Positions 27,423 through 35,307 of a stretch of 64,000 nucleotides of DNA are shown one piece after another. Within the stretch, counting starts at the first letter, position 1. Every line of letters starts with the position of its first letter. This DNA comes from Acidihalobacter yilgarnensis. Its GTDB lineage: Bacteria > Pseudomonadota > Gammaproteobacteria > DSM-5130 > Acidihalobacteraceae. Made by a program: the position numbers and the translations under genes. The notes under the pieces were generated by a model that saw only the letters and a program-made list of their open reading frames with translations, did no database searches and was not told the origin of the DNA. Where the stretch lies: positions 2,384,501 to 2,448,500 of the forward strand of contig NZ_CP017415.1 of the NCBI RefSeq assembly GCF_001753245.1, read 5' to 3'.

Positions 27423-27860
27423 ATGGACCTGCCAGGTACCGGCCAGCCGCCCAACACGGGCACGCCGATCGAAAAACGCATCAGCCTCAAGACGCGCGAT
27501 GGCGAGCGAGTCAGCCTCGACGTCAACATCGCGGATACCAACGGCCGTCAGAGCGCGCTCGAATACCTCGAACACCTGGACGAAGCCATCCGGCGCAAGC
27601 TCGGCGATACGCCCGTGTTCGCCGGCTTTACCGCGCCAGATCCCTTCGACCAGACTCGAATCGAGGCGATCATCGTGCATATCGCCTCCTTTCACGACGC
27701 CACATTCGGCACCTTCAACCCACGCACCTCGCTACCCGAAGACGAACGCAACGAATTCGTCGAGCTATTTCTGCTCGCCTGCGCGAGCGTGCTTGAGGGC
27801 CGTCAAATCGTCATCGATCTTGCCAAAGGGCGCGTCAACCGCGACCTCAGCCTCGATTGA
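27423..27860 (+). CDS. Conserved-looking protein of unknown function
   Basis: I do not recognise this 145-residue acidic protein. It reads as genuine coding sequence, with the codon use of its neighbours, lying 4 bp after the methyltransferase and overlapping the ABC ATPase start. No signal peptide or membrane segment is visible. Features: IEKRISLKTRDGERVSLDVN, IVHIASFHDATFGTFNP, FLLACASVLEGRQIVIDLAK. A link to the ABC exporter is suggested only by overlap. Confidence 0.7.
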   Translation: MDLPGTGQPPNTGTPIEKRISLKTRDGERVSLDVNIADTNGRQSALEYLEHLDEAIRRKLGDTPVFAGFTAPDPFDQTRIEAIIVHIASFHDATFGTFNPRTSLPEDERNEFVELFLLACASVLEGRQIVIDLAKGRVNRDLSLD

Positions 27861-28753
27861 ACGCCGTGACCCAGGAGATCGCACTGGCGGCCTTCGGCCT
27901 GGAAAAGCGCTACGGCAAAGTACACGCCGTACGCGGCATCGACCTCAGCGTCACGTCCGGCCGATGCCTCGGCCTGCTCGGGCCGAACGGCGCCGGCAAG
28001 ACCTCCACCCTAGAAATGCTGGAGGGTCTGAGCCCGCCAAGCGCCGGCGAAATTCGCTATCGCGGCGAGGCCCTCGGCCCGCGCTTTCGCGACGAAGCCG
28101 GCATCATGTTCCAACACACCGCATTACCGGAACACATCACGGTACGCGAGACCCTGCGCCTGTTCTCACGGCTATACCCGCGCACGCGCTCGCAGGATGA
28201 GTTGATCGCCCGCTGTAGCCTGGAAGAATTCCTCGACCGCGACAGCCGCCGCCTATCCGGAGGCCAGCGTCAACGCTTACTGCTGGCCATCGCCCTGATC
28301 AACGACCCCTCCGTATTATTTCTGGACGAGCCGACCACAGGTCTGGACCCGCAGGCCCGGCGCAATTTCTGGCACCTGATCGAAGACATCAAGGCCGAAG
28401 GCAAAACCATCCTCCTGAGCACGCACTACATGGAGGAGGCCTATACCCTGTGCGACGAAGTCGCCATCATGGACCATGGGCAAGTGATCGCGCTGGGCAC
28501 CCCAGACGCACTGCTTGCGCGGCATTTCAGCGGTGTCGTGCTTCAATTGCCGGCAGAGGCCCTACCCGCACCGGAGTCTTTGTCCCTGGAAATCCGCCGA
28601 CACCATGACCGGATCGAAATCGAGACCAGTGACGTCAACGCCACACTGGCCAAACTGCTGGCCGCCAACATACCGCTGAACGAGCTGCGTATTCGCGGCC
28701 GCACCCTTGAGGACCTGTTTCTGGAACTCACCGGCGAGGCCCTCAGAGGTTAG
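27857..28753 (+). CDS. ABC transporter ATP-binding protein (ABC-2 type exporter)
   Basis: The ATPase of an ABC-2 exporter, with LLGPNGAGKTSTLEMLEGL (Walker A), IMFQHTALPEHITVRETL (Q loop), RLSGGQRQRLLLAIAL (signature), SVLFLDEPTTGLDP (Walker B and D loop) and LLSTHYMEEAY (H loop). The C-terminal ~70 residues resemble the regulatory tail of DrrA/NodI-like ATPases. The start is either TTG at 27857, overlapping the previous stop, or GTG at 27866. The permease follows after 9 bp. Confidence 0.92.
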   Translation: MNAVTQEIALAAFGLEKRYGKVHAVRGIDLSVTSGRCLGLLGPNGAGKTSTLEMLEGLSPPSAGEIRYRGEALGPRFRDEAGIMFQHTALPEHITVRETLRLFSRLYPRTRSQDELIARCSLEEFLDRDSRRLSGGQRQRLLLAIALINDPSVLFLDEPTTGLDPQARRNFWHLIEDIKAEGKTILLSTHYMEEAYTLCDEVAIMDHGQVIALGTPDALLARHFSGVVLQLPAEALPAPESLSLEIRRHHDRIEIETSDVNATLAKLLAANIPLNELRIRGRTLEDLFLELTGEALRG

Positions 28754-28762
28754 GGAACTATC

Positions 28763-29761
28763 ATGCTGGCTCGTATCTTCGCCGTTATACAGGCACGCAA
28801 CCTCGAATTCCTACGCGACCGCGCGGCACTGGCTTGGAACTTCGCCTTACCACTGTTCGTCGTCCTCGGATTTGCCTTCGCCTATAGCGGCAACTCGCTG
28901 AGCAGTTATAAGGTCGGTGTCTACGGACCCCACGCGGAAACCGGCTTCTTTGCCACCCGCTACATCCGTTTCGTACCGGTGAAAGCACTCGATCAAGGCG
29001 TCGCCTGGGTCGGGCACCAGAAACTCGACATGCTCATCGACCCCGGCGCCAAGCGCTACTGGATCAATGACAGCTCGCCCAAAGGCTACCTGCTCGCACG
29101 CATCCTCGCCGGCAGCGAAGCCCAGGCAAGCAGTTACCACCGCGCGATCGTCAAAGGACTGCAAATCGGTTACGTCGACTGGCTAATCCCTGGCGTGCTG
29201 GCCATGAACATGATGTTCTCCGCCCTCTTCGGCGTGGGTTATGTGATCGTCCGCTACCGCCGCAACGGCGTGCTCAAGCGCCTCAAGGCCACACCACTGG
29301 CAGCCTTCGAGTTCCTTGCTGCCCAGATACTCTCGCGCCTGTGGCTGATGCTTCTGGTCACGGCCATCATTTTCTTCGGGCTCAAGCTGATGCTTGGCTT
29401 TCCGGTAGCCGGCTCTTATTTCGATCTGCTCCTGGTCTTCCTGCTCGGCTCCGCCTGCCTCATCAGCCTCGGCATGGTCGTCGCGGCGCGCATCCGCAGC
29501 GAGGAACTCGCCGGTGGCCTACTGAATGCCATCACCTGGCCGATGATGTTCCTTTCCGGCGTCTGGTTCTCGCTCGCGGGACTAAATCCCTGGATGCAGA
29601 AATTCGCGTTGATTTTCCCGCTGACCCACATCATCGACGCCGCCCGCGCGGTGATGCTCGACGGCGATGGCCTCGCCGCCATCGCCCCCAATCTCATCAC
29701 CCTCGCGGTGATGACCATCGTATTTCTCGCCATCGGCGCCTGGAGCTTTCGCTGGGAGTAG
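28763..29761 (+). CDS. ABC-2 type transporter permease
   Basis: A 332-residue membrane protein: one helix near residues 25-45 (WNFALPLFVVLGFAFAYSGN), a periplasmic domain to ~150, then a bundle of five helices (VLAMNMMFSALFGVGYVIV, LWLMLLVTAIIFFGLKLML, LLLVFLLGSACLISLGMVVA, ITWPMMFLSGVWFSLAGL, LITLAVMTIVFLAIGAWSF). The motif MMFLSGVWF is typical of ABC-2 permeases. It pairs with the ATPase just upstream. The substrate is unknown. Confidence 0.9.
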   Translation: MLARIFAVIQARNLEFLRDRAALAWNFALPLFVVLGFAFAYSGNSLSSYKVGVYGPHAETGFFATRYIRFVPVKALDQGVAWVGHQKLDMLIDPGAKRYWINDSSPKGYLLARILAGSEAQASSYHRAIVKGLQIGYVDWLIPGVLAMNMMFSALFGVGYVIVRYRRNGVLKRLKATPLAAFEFLAAQILSRLWLMLLVTAIIFFGLKLMLGFPVAGSYFDLLLVFLLGSACLISLGMVVAARIRSEELAGGLLNAITWPMMFLSGVWFSLAGLNPWMQKFALIFPLTHIIDAARAVMLDGDGLAAIAPNLITLAVMTIVFLAIGAWSFRWE

Positions 29762-30101
29762 CGCAAACCCCACACGTCTGGCGATACCACACGCGTGGCC
29801 TCCATCTCGGCTGAATACAATCTCATTGCGATTCAGCTAATGATTTCGAGCAGAGAGGAATGCTGACATCCCCTCCGCCACTGGCTTGCGCCACCGATTG
29901 CACGCGGGAAGGACAGAGAGTCCTGCTTTTCGCATAGACAAATTCCAACCCTGTTACGTCCTTGCTGGCTGCTCTCATGTCGCGCCTTTCGGCGCCTGAC
30001 ATCGTGTGCAATTACGACTGCACCAAGATCTTACATTTGGGCGCTCCATGGAGGCGTTCCACGATCGAATGGACCCATATGCCGGATTGGGATCGTTACG
30101 A
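29762..30101. other. 340-bp gap marking the border of the polysaccharide island
   Basis: After the permease the sequence loses the dense gene packing of the first 30 kb. It contains a stretch at 29861-29880 (TGCTGACATCCCCTCCGCCA) that vaguely resembles IS200/IS605 ends, and the GH42-like gene fragment starting at 30040. I see no tRNA that could have served as an integration site. Confidence 0.5.
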
Positions 30102-30141
30102 CTACACGCTCCTCAATCGCGCGATCGACGTGATGGAAGGG
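30040..30141 (+). pseudogene. Fragment of a GH42-like glycoside hydrolase gene
   Basis: The plus-strand frame reads GAPWRRSTIEWTHMPDWDRY, then DYTLLNRAIDVMEG. This aligns without gaps with residues 270-302 of the intact hydrolase at 33337-35307 (GAPWAQSAIEGAQMPGWGGY, then NYALLAPAVDVMEL), including the Glu proposed as nucleophile. Nothing homologous flanks it. It is on the opposite strand to the intact gene, and it overlaps the 3' end of the YdcF-like gene. Confidence 0.8.
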
Positions 30142-30989
30142 TGTGATGTCAGCAACAATCGGCGTGAACGGCCATGCCGCATGCCCGCATCGACCTTACG
30201 CGGCCCCGGATATAACGAAGGGACCCAGCCGCGGAGCCAGTAATAGGCAAGCCCTAGCCATTCATGCACAGCCCAGTCCGTACGCTGCAAACCGGACACC
30301 AAACCCGGAAACAAAGGGTTACCTCTCGACCTGGTGTGATAATCGACGGGGAATGGGATAACCGGCCAACCGACGGCTCGGAAACAACCGACCGCCCGAG
30401 GCATGTCCGCGGCCGACGTTACCAGCAGCCACACCTGGCCGGGTTTGGGTTTGGCCAAGCGAAACGAGAAAACGGCATTCTCATGTGTGTTGCGACTCTT
30501 CGCATCGAAGGACATACGTGCAGGATTGATTCCGATACTCACGAATATCTTGCGCGCGACATCGGCCTCGGTTTCGCCATTCGAAAATAGCCGTGCATTA
30601 CCGCCACTGAACAAGAGCCTGGCATGCGGATAAGTTCTAGCCAAGGCCGCAAATGCAGTCATGCGTTCCGCCCTAATATTGAGCGCCGGCATATGTCGAT
30701 CCGCACTTTCCGCAAGGTTGATGGCCCCACCTAACAGAATTATACCGTTCACATGTGCCGGCATAGGCTGAGGTTGGGAAAAGCGATCCTCCAACGGCCG
30801 CATCAGCCAGGTACCCACTGGCAGAATGGCGCAGGCAGCCAATCCGCCGACACCCACGAGAAGAAGCGTGACAGCCCATGCACTACCACGGCGCCATGGC
30901 AACAATGCGGCGCCCACCATACTGAACCCCAGGAGGACGTTGCTCGGTTGAGTGAACATCTCCAGAATTCTGACGAGAATATAACCCAT
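30102..30989 (-). CDS. YdcF/ElyC-like DUF218 membrane protein
   Basis: A 295-residue protein with two N-terminal membrane helices (NVLLGFSMVGAALLPWRRGS, WAVTLLLVGVGGLAACAIL) and a DUF218 domain (VNGIILLGGAINLAESADRH, ARLLFSGGNARLFSNGETEA, SRNTHENAVFSFRLAKPKPG, WLLVTSAADMPRAVGCFRAV). DUF218 proteins such as ElyC and SanA act in envelope and carrier-lipid homeostasis. The natural end should be near WLGLAYYWLRGWVPSLYPGP; the last ~25 residues, Ser/Arg-rich, run into the antisense of the GH42 fragment and look acquired at a recombination joint. Confidence 0.85.
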   Translation of the reverse strand: MGYILVRILEMFTQPSNVLLGFSMVGAALLPWRRGSAWAVTLLLVGVGGLAACAILPVGTWLMRPLEDRFSQPQPMPAHVNGIILLGGAINLAESADRHMPALNIRAERMTAFAALARTYPHARLLFSGGNARLFSNGETEADVARKIFVSIGINPARMSFDAKSRNTHENAVFSFRLAKPKPGQVWLLVTSAADMPRAVGCFRAVGWPVIPFPVDYHTRSRGNPLFPGLVSGLQRTDWAVHEWLGLAYYWLRGWVPSLYPGPRKVDAGMRHGRSRRLLLTSHPSITSIARLRSV

Positions 30990-31018
30990 ATGCTCTGTTT
31001 ATCCGTTGCTCCGAGAAA

Positions 31019-31038
31019 CCCCGCCGCTCAGGGCGGGG
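31019..31038 (-). terminator. GC-rich hairpin, terminator or transposon end
   Basis: CCCCGCC (31019-31025) pairs perfectly with GGCGGGG (31032-31038) around a six-base loop. On the minus strand it is followed by TTTC, so it could end transcripts of the beta-helix gene upstream. The same shape, with GGGGAGCAGTCAAC next to it, is also seen at right ends of IS200/IS605 elements. Confidence 0.5.
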
Positions 31039-31179
31039 AGCAGTCAACTTGCGCACCCAGCGTTTCCGCTGCCGAATCGAGGCCTGCCGCCCCTACCTTG
31101 GTACGCGTGATGCCGCATCTTTTTTTATTCTTTTCGACAGATTCCTCGACCCGCTGCAGCGTAATGGGACTCAACTCAC

Positions 31180-32289
31180 TCACCTATAATGCAACCCAAA
31201 TTTTCCCAAGATGCTGTTCACAATTGTGTGCAAATGCGCGCGTACGGGGCGGGCAAAGTCTTTAGCTTCGGCGATGACATAATGTATCGATGACTTGGTT
31301 AGAAACCAGAGATAACCTGAACGACTCAGCGGAACATCGCCCGCTCCCAAATGATTGCCTGACAACTGTGCACGAGTCCCTGTCCAGTTCAAAATGAACG
31401 TAGCGGGATGTTCGCTATCTGATTGCAAGGTATTGCCAGTAAAAACCAGCTGGTTGACCTTAGGTGCACCCACTCCCTGCATAATCCGCACGGCAATTCC
31501 CGGTTGACGTGACCGAGAGCCGCGCACGAGCGTGTTTTCATGCATGATGAGAGAACCACCGAATGGCAGATCGACTAAATAATTAGCAGCCCCCGTCTCG
31601 CCGTCTTCAATCCGGTTGGAGACAAGCTGGGTGAGTGTCGCCAGCGAATGGATAGCGTCGCCGCCAGGGGTGCCTGTGATCAGGCTATGGGAGATCTTCA
31701 ATTCAGCAATTCGCCCCACTTCGATACTATCGGCACAAGACCTCGGTCCACAGAAACCATTGTCGATGAACTGACTATTCTGGATCGTAACCGTACTGCC
31801 AGGCGAATCGGCCACCAGGATGCCACTCTGATTATCGATAAAACGAGAATCTTCAATACGCAAATCCCGCCCTTCGGCACGAATACCCGCCCCATTCCAA
31901 TCCGGCACCACCGCTCGTGCAAATGTCAGATTACGGATCGTGATATTGTGGCCCACGGTCACAAATATGGCCTTGCCTTGACAAGTTGAATCCGTAAGGC
32001 GCACACCCTGCCCTATGCCTTCTATTGTCAGGTTGTTCGCGTTCCACACCGCGCAGTCGTAATAGCCACCTGGCTTGGGTTCGATCTCAATCGTATCACC
32101 GGTTTGCACAATCCTTGCCGCCTGGCTTGGCGTCTTAAGGACCTGATCAGGACCGACTCGGTAGACGGTAGCAAATGCTGGGTAAGGTGCGAGCGCTGCA
32201 AGCACCGTTAAAATGCCAAGCAAAGTCCAGCGCCCAGTTCCAGCCGGTAAGACTTCGAAAGACCCCTGGTACGAATACAGCTTGTTCAT
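31180..32289 (-). CDS. Secreted right-handed beta-helix protein (copy 1)
   Basis: From the ATG at 32289 the product has 369 residues: a late signal segment (WTLLGILTVLAALAPYPAFA), then a parallel beta-helix of polysaccharide lyase/CASH type with repeated N-(L/I)-T-I and D-S-x-F coils: NLTIEGIGQGVRLTDSTCQG, NITIRNLTFARAVVPDWNGA, LRIEDSRFIDNQSGILVADS. It is a clear paralogue of the 35279-36220 protein, sharing the TPSxAARIV, YYxCAVW and GAGIRAEG blocks. A C-terminal tail of ~45 residues is absent from the paralogue. Such proteins bind or cut polysaccharides at the surface; no catalytic set is certain. The start is uncertain (32361 possible). Confidence 0.82.
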   Translation of the reverse strand: MNKLYSYQGSFEVLPAGTGRWTLLGILTVLAALAPYPAFATVYRVGPDQVLKTPSQAARIVQTGDTIEIEPKPGGYYDCAVWNANNLTIEGIGQGVRLTDSTCQGKAIFVTVGHNITIRNLTFARAVVPDWNGAGIRAEGRDLRIEDSRFIDNQSGILVADSPGSTVTIQNSQFIDNGFCGPRSCADSIEVGRIAELKISHSLITGTPGGDAIHSLATLTQLVSNRIEDGETGAANYLVDLPFGGSLIMHENTLVRGSRSRQPGIAVRIMQGVGAPKVNQLVFTGNTLQSDSEHPATFILNWTGTRAQLSGNHLGAGDVPLSRSGYLWFLTKSSIHYVIAEAKDFARPVRAHLHTIVNSILGKFGLHYR

Positions 32290-32459
32290 TGAAGTCTTGA
32301 CCCTGTATTCAACTTGCCTCTGCGCGCGAAACATCCACCTCATAATCACCATCAGCAGCATCCAGAATGATTCCTTCGAATTGGGGCCGATTTTTCTGCC
32401 GGCGGATCGCTCCGTTTCATTGCGCTTGTGTCAACGGGATAGTGCACTAGGGCTAAACC

Positions 32460-32527
32460 GTTCGCCTAAAGTGTCGTTTTTGATATGCGTCACAGCGATT
32501 CAGGTCCTCGGCGTTCGCCTAACGTGT
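32460..32527. repeat. Pair of imperfect 15-bp direct repeats
   Basis: GTTCGCCTAAAGTGT (32460-32474) and GTTCGCCTAACGTGT (32513-32527) differ at one base and are 53 bp apart, close to five helical turns. They lie in the gap between the toxin gene end and the beta-helix gene start. They could be a regulator site or a relic of an insertion. Confidence 0.6.
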
Positions 32528-32564
32528 TGGTTTGCTCTCAATCGCACTGCACAGAGGCATTTCA

Positions 32565-32951
32565 TCAAATCTCGACAATGGTATCGCTATAGCGAGCCAC
32601 CGCGGAGTCGTGTGTAAGGAGTCGCATTGGCTCAACCAGCGCCTGTGCAACCAAGATGCGATCAAAGGGGTCCGCATGATGGTTTGGCAGGCTTTCAACG
32701 GCTGCCGCATGCTCTGGCTCTACGGACAGGAAACCATACCCGGACGCACGGAAATAGCCGAGCGCTTCCTCTGCGGACACAGGCATGTCGCCGCGTCTCA
32801 GGGCGTGTTTGATGGCGATCTCCCAGACAGAGGCCGCACTGATCCAGATAGAGGATTTGGGCGACTCAATCAGTTTACGCGCGCTATCCGGTAAATTTTG
32901 GTGGTCAGTGATCGCCCAAAGCGCAACATGGGTGTCGAGCAGAACGTTCAC
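32565..32951 (-). CDS. PIN-domain toxin of VapC type
   Basis: A 128-residue PIN-domain ribonuclease. Acidic active-site residues are visible: Asp6 in MNVLLDTHVALWAI, the Glu in SAASVWEIAIK, Asp in HADPFDRILVAQAL and Asp in LTHDSAVARY. VapC toxins cut tRNA or rRNA and are held by their antitoxin. The start overlaps the antitoxin stop by 4 bp. Confidence 0.9.
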   Translation of the reverse strand: MNVLLDTHVALWAITDHQNLPDSARKLIESPKSSIWISAASVWEIAIKHALRRGDMPVSAEEALGYFRASGYGFLSVEPEHAAAVESLPNHHADPFDRILVAQALVEPMRLLTHDSAVARYSDTIVEI

Positions 32952-33199
32952 GCAAGGTCACCCAGAAAAAGGTGTGCTACATCCTTGTTGTGCGCATCGA
33001 TGGTGTCCGGCACTTCGAACTTGCCTTTCGCGATGCCGATGCGTTTCACGGCAGGCGTGTTGCCGAGCGGCACGAGCTTGGCGGCGGGGCGCCCGTTGCG
33101 GGCAATGATGATCTCGCGCTCACGCCCCTGCTCGATGGCGTCTACAAGACGGGATAGTGACGATTTTGCTTCCAGCATGTTCACGGAGTGGTACATCAC
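32948..33199 (-). CDS. Antitoxin of Phd/YefM type
   Basis: An 83-residue antitoxin: the N-terminal Phd/YefM DNA-binding fold (VNMLEAKSSLSRLVDAIEQG, EREIIIARNGRPAAKLVPLG) followed by a toxin-binding tail (VPDTIDAHNKDVAHLFLGDL). It precedes and overlaps the VapC-type toxin, the normal order for the module. It should repress its own promoter at 33229-33257. Confidence 0.9.
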   Translation of the reverse strand: MMYHSVNMLEAKSSLSRLVDAIEQGREREIIIARNGRPAAKLVPLGNTPAVKRIGIAKGKFEVPDTIDAHNKDVAHLFLGDLA

Positions 33200-33228
33200 G
33201 AGACCCTTACGATTTTGTATCGGCTGTT

Positions 33229-33257
33229 AGCCTAGTCTAGCTAAATCTAGGTGTCAA
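33229..33257 (-). promoter_or_regulatory. Promoter with overlapping operator of the toxin-antitoxin pair
   Basis: Read on the minus strand: TTGACA (33252-33257), a 17-base spacer, then TAGGCT (33229-33234, a weak -10). The spacer contains an inverted repeat, CCTAG ... CTAGG (33231-33235 and 33247-33251), suited to an autorepressing antitoxin. The antitoxin ATG is 30 bp downstream. Confidence 0.5.
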
Positions 33258-33336
33258 ATCGGGAACAGGCCGGATTGATTAATTTTTTAATTAAAAACAA
33301 CATGCTAGGAAAGATCCTTGCACTAAGGCATTCCTT

Positions 33337-35307
33337 TTACGGACAAGATCGCCATTGAAACACGGATGTGCAACTACGCCGAGAAAGGGGTGCTTTGCTC
33401 AAGGCAAGGACGGTCGGCTCTGTGCTGCTGACATCGACGGTAAATCTGTCCGTTTTTCCAATCAATTTTTGCGCACGGATGTCATAAACATAGGTGACCT
33501 TTGGTAGAACGATGGTCACCGGATGGGCTCCCCCATGCTGCTTCGACGTCGAATCAGAAAGCAAAGCCAGCAGCTTCACAGGGGGAAGCCGATAGATATA
33601 TTCCTCAACCTGTCCAGTAGCGTTCTCGACGCGTGCTTGCCAAGAAATGCCCGCAGTTTTCAGAAGGTTCAACAACGTTGGCATCAGTTGCGTATCTGCA
33701 ATCGGCAGGGATACGACGCGTGGATTGGCGGATGCCAAGAGATGCGACAATTCAGGTTTTGATAGGCGACGGCCGTGCCCATCAAACAATCCGGTTTGGC
33801 CAACGGTCAGCAGAACGCCACCCTTTTTGACAAAGGCCTTGATCGCCGACGCGGACTTTAGCGACAGCGCCAGCGTCTGTGGCAGGACCAGCATCTGGTC
33901 ATGGGCTTTGTGCAGGATCCCTGTGGCGATCTGGGGTTCGCTCACAAAATGCGGCGTCAGCCCGAGTCGCGCAAGCATTCGATAGACCTCGCGCCGCGCA
34001 CGGCGCACGGCATCATCCTCATTCTCGATTGCGGAACCGCGCTTGGTCCAGGCTGCTTTGAGATTACGGTGGTCCAACATCCACTGAATGCGAAAACTTT
34101 CCGGCGAGTAGAGCACGGCAATCGGGGCCATGGCACGTTTGCTCGCCTCGATGAGCGGGCCAATACCCGTATGCATCTGCCTAAAAAACGGCTCGGCTCG
34201 CTTTGCTTGCGTGCCGATCGCCCCGTCAGGATGCACGAAGCGATCATCCGGATCCCACAAAATCATGCCGCGCGTGCCACGTAGAAACTCCCGCCAGGCC
34301 TGATGCAGGGCGCCGGGGTTGCTCCAATGGGTCGTGGTCAGGGTAATAATGCCTGGATGAAAGGATTGCGCCAGCGCAAGATTTTGCCCAGCGTCATAGA
34401 GCTCCATCACATCGACGGCCGGAGCCAGGAGCGCATAATTGTAACCGCCCCAACCCGGCATTTGAGCACCCTCAATTGCTGACTGCGCCCAAGGCGCACC
34501 TCGATGAATGGCATCGGTACCGGCACGGATAGCCCGCACAAATGCCACGTCCATAAAGGCCTTGAAATCCGACCAGGCAGCATAATTTCCGTCGGTTCTA
34601 GCCATGGTCGCGGTCGTCGTGGGCGGGACGATTGCTCGCCAGAACCTATAATGTGTACCCCACTCCCGATTCAGCGCCGCTAGCGTGCCGTATTGCCGAC
34701 GAAGCCACACCCTAAAGGCATCAAGCGAAGGCTTTGAATAATCGAAATCCCATGCAGCCGTGAGATCGGCAATACCCGTTTCATCGCCGAGATTGAAGAA
34801 AAGCGGGCGACAAAAGGCATAGTCCCGAACGATCCGAGTCAGTCGAGTCTCGATCCTGCCCAGTGCATGCCTGTCAGAAAGACTGGGTTGGCGCACAAAA
34901 ACGCTCTTGTCCTGCGGATCCTGGGCGATACGGGCTTGCAGCGCGAGAAAACGCCAGTTCTTCGGCTTGCCCGGCGTCCATCGGTGATAGGCCGAATAGA
35001 AATCGGTGGCAATGTTTTCAACATAAGGCCGAAGGCCCGCCTGTACGATCGGCTCTACCTTGCGCGCAGCAGAGGCCCTTGTTTCGCCATGCCGATCAGC
35101 TTGCACGCGCGCGGCTGTGACGCCCAACGACCTGAGTACTTGATATTGGCGGGCGGTCTTCGTTTGCCACATGATGATCTGGTAACCCGGCCAAACCAAA
35201 CCGTGGGTCTCATCATGCGCCAGAGCCGGAGTGGCCAGCGTCAACGCTAGCGCAAGGGCCGTCCCGTACCGTAACAAATCAGTGCACCACCGAACCCGCG
35301 CCCACAA
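33337..35307 (-). CDS. Secreted GH42-like glycoside hydrolase
   Basis: A 656-residue protein with a signal peptide (LLRYGTALALALTLATPALA) and a (beta/alpha)8 domain like beta-galactosidase family 42: FFNLGDETGIADLTAAW (Glu176, candidate acid/base), AFRVWLRRQYGTLAALNREW, AIEGAQMPGWGGYNY and PAVDVMELYDAG (Glu302, candidate nucleophile). Residues ~395-570 resemble the GH42 trimerisation domain (LYSPESFRIQWMLDHRNLKA, AIKAFVKKGGVLLTVGQTG). The start overlaps the upstream beta-helix gene by 29 bp; a TTG at 35277 is an alternative that almost removes the overlap. A substrate in the local polysaccharide is inferred. Confidence 0.82.
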   Translation of the reverse strand: MWARVRWCTDLLRYGTALALALTLATPALAHDETHGLVWPGYQIIMWQTKTARQYQVLRSLGVTAARVQADRHGETRASAARKVEPIVQAGLRPYVENIATDFYSAYHRWTPGKPKNWRFLALQARIAQDPQDKSVFVRQPSLSDRHALGRIETRLTRIVRDYAFCRPLFFNLGDETGIADLTAAWDFDYSKPSLDAFRVWLRRQYGTLAALNREWGTHYRFWRAIVPPTTTATMARTDGNYAAWSDFKAFMDVAFVRAIRAGTDAIHRGAPWAQSAIEGAQMPGWGGYNYALLAPAVDVMELYDAGQNLALAQSFHPGIITLTTTHWSNPGALHQAWREFLRGTRGMILWDPDDRFVHPDGAIGTQAKRAEPFFRQMHTGIGPLIEASKRAMAPIAVLYSPESFRIQWMLDHRNLKAAWTKRGSAIENEDDAVRRARREVYRMLARLGLTPHFVSEPQIATGILHKAHDQMLVLPQTLALSLKSASAIKAFVKKGGVLLTVGQTGLFDGHGRRLSKPELSHLLASANPRVVSLPIADTQLMPTLLNLLKTAGISWQARVENATGQVEEYIYRLPPVKLLALLSDSTSKQHGGAHPVTIVLPKVTYVYDIRAQKLIGKTDRFTVDVSSTEPTVLALSKAPLSRRSCTSVFQWRSCP

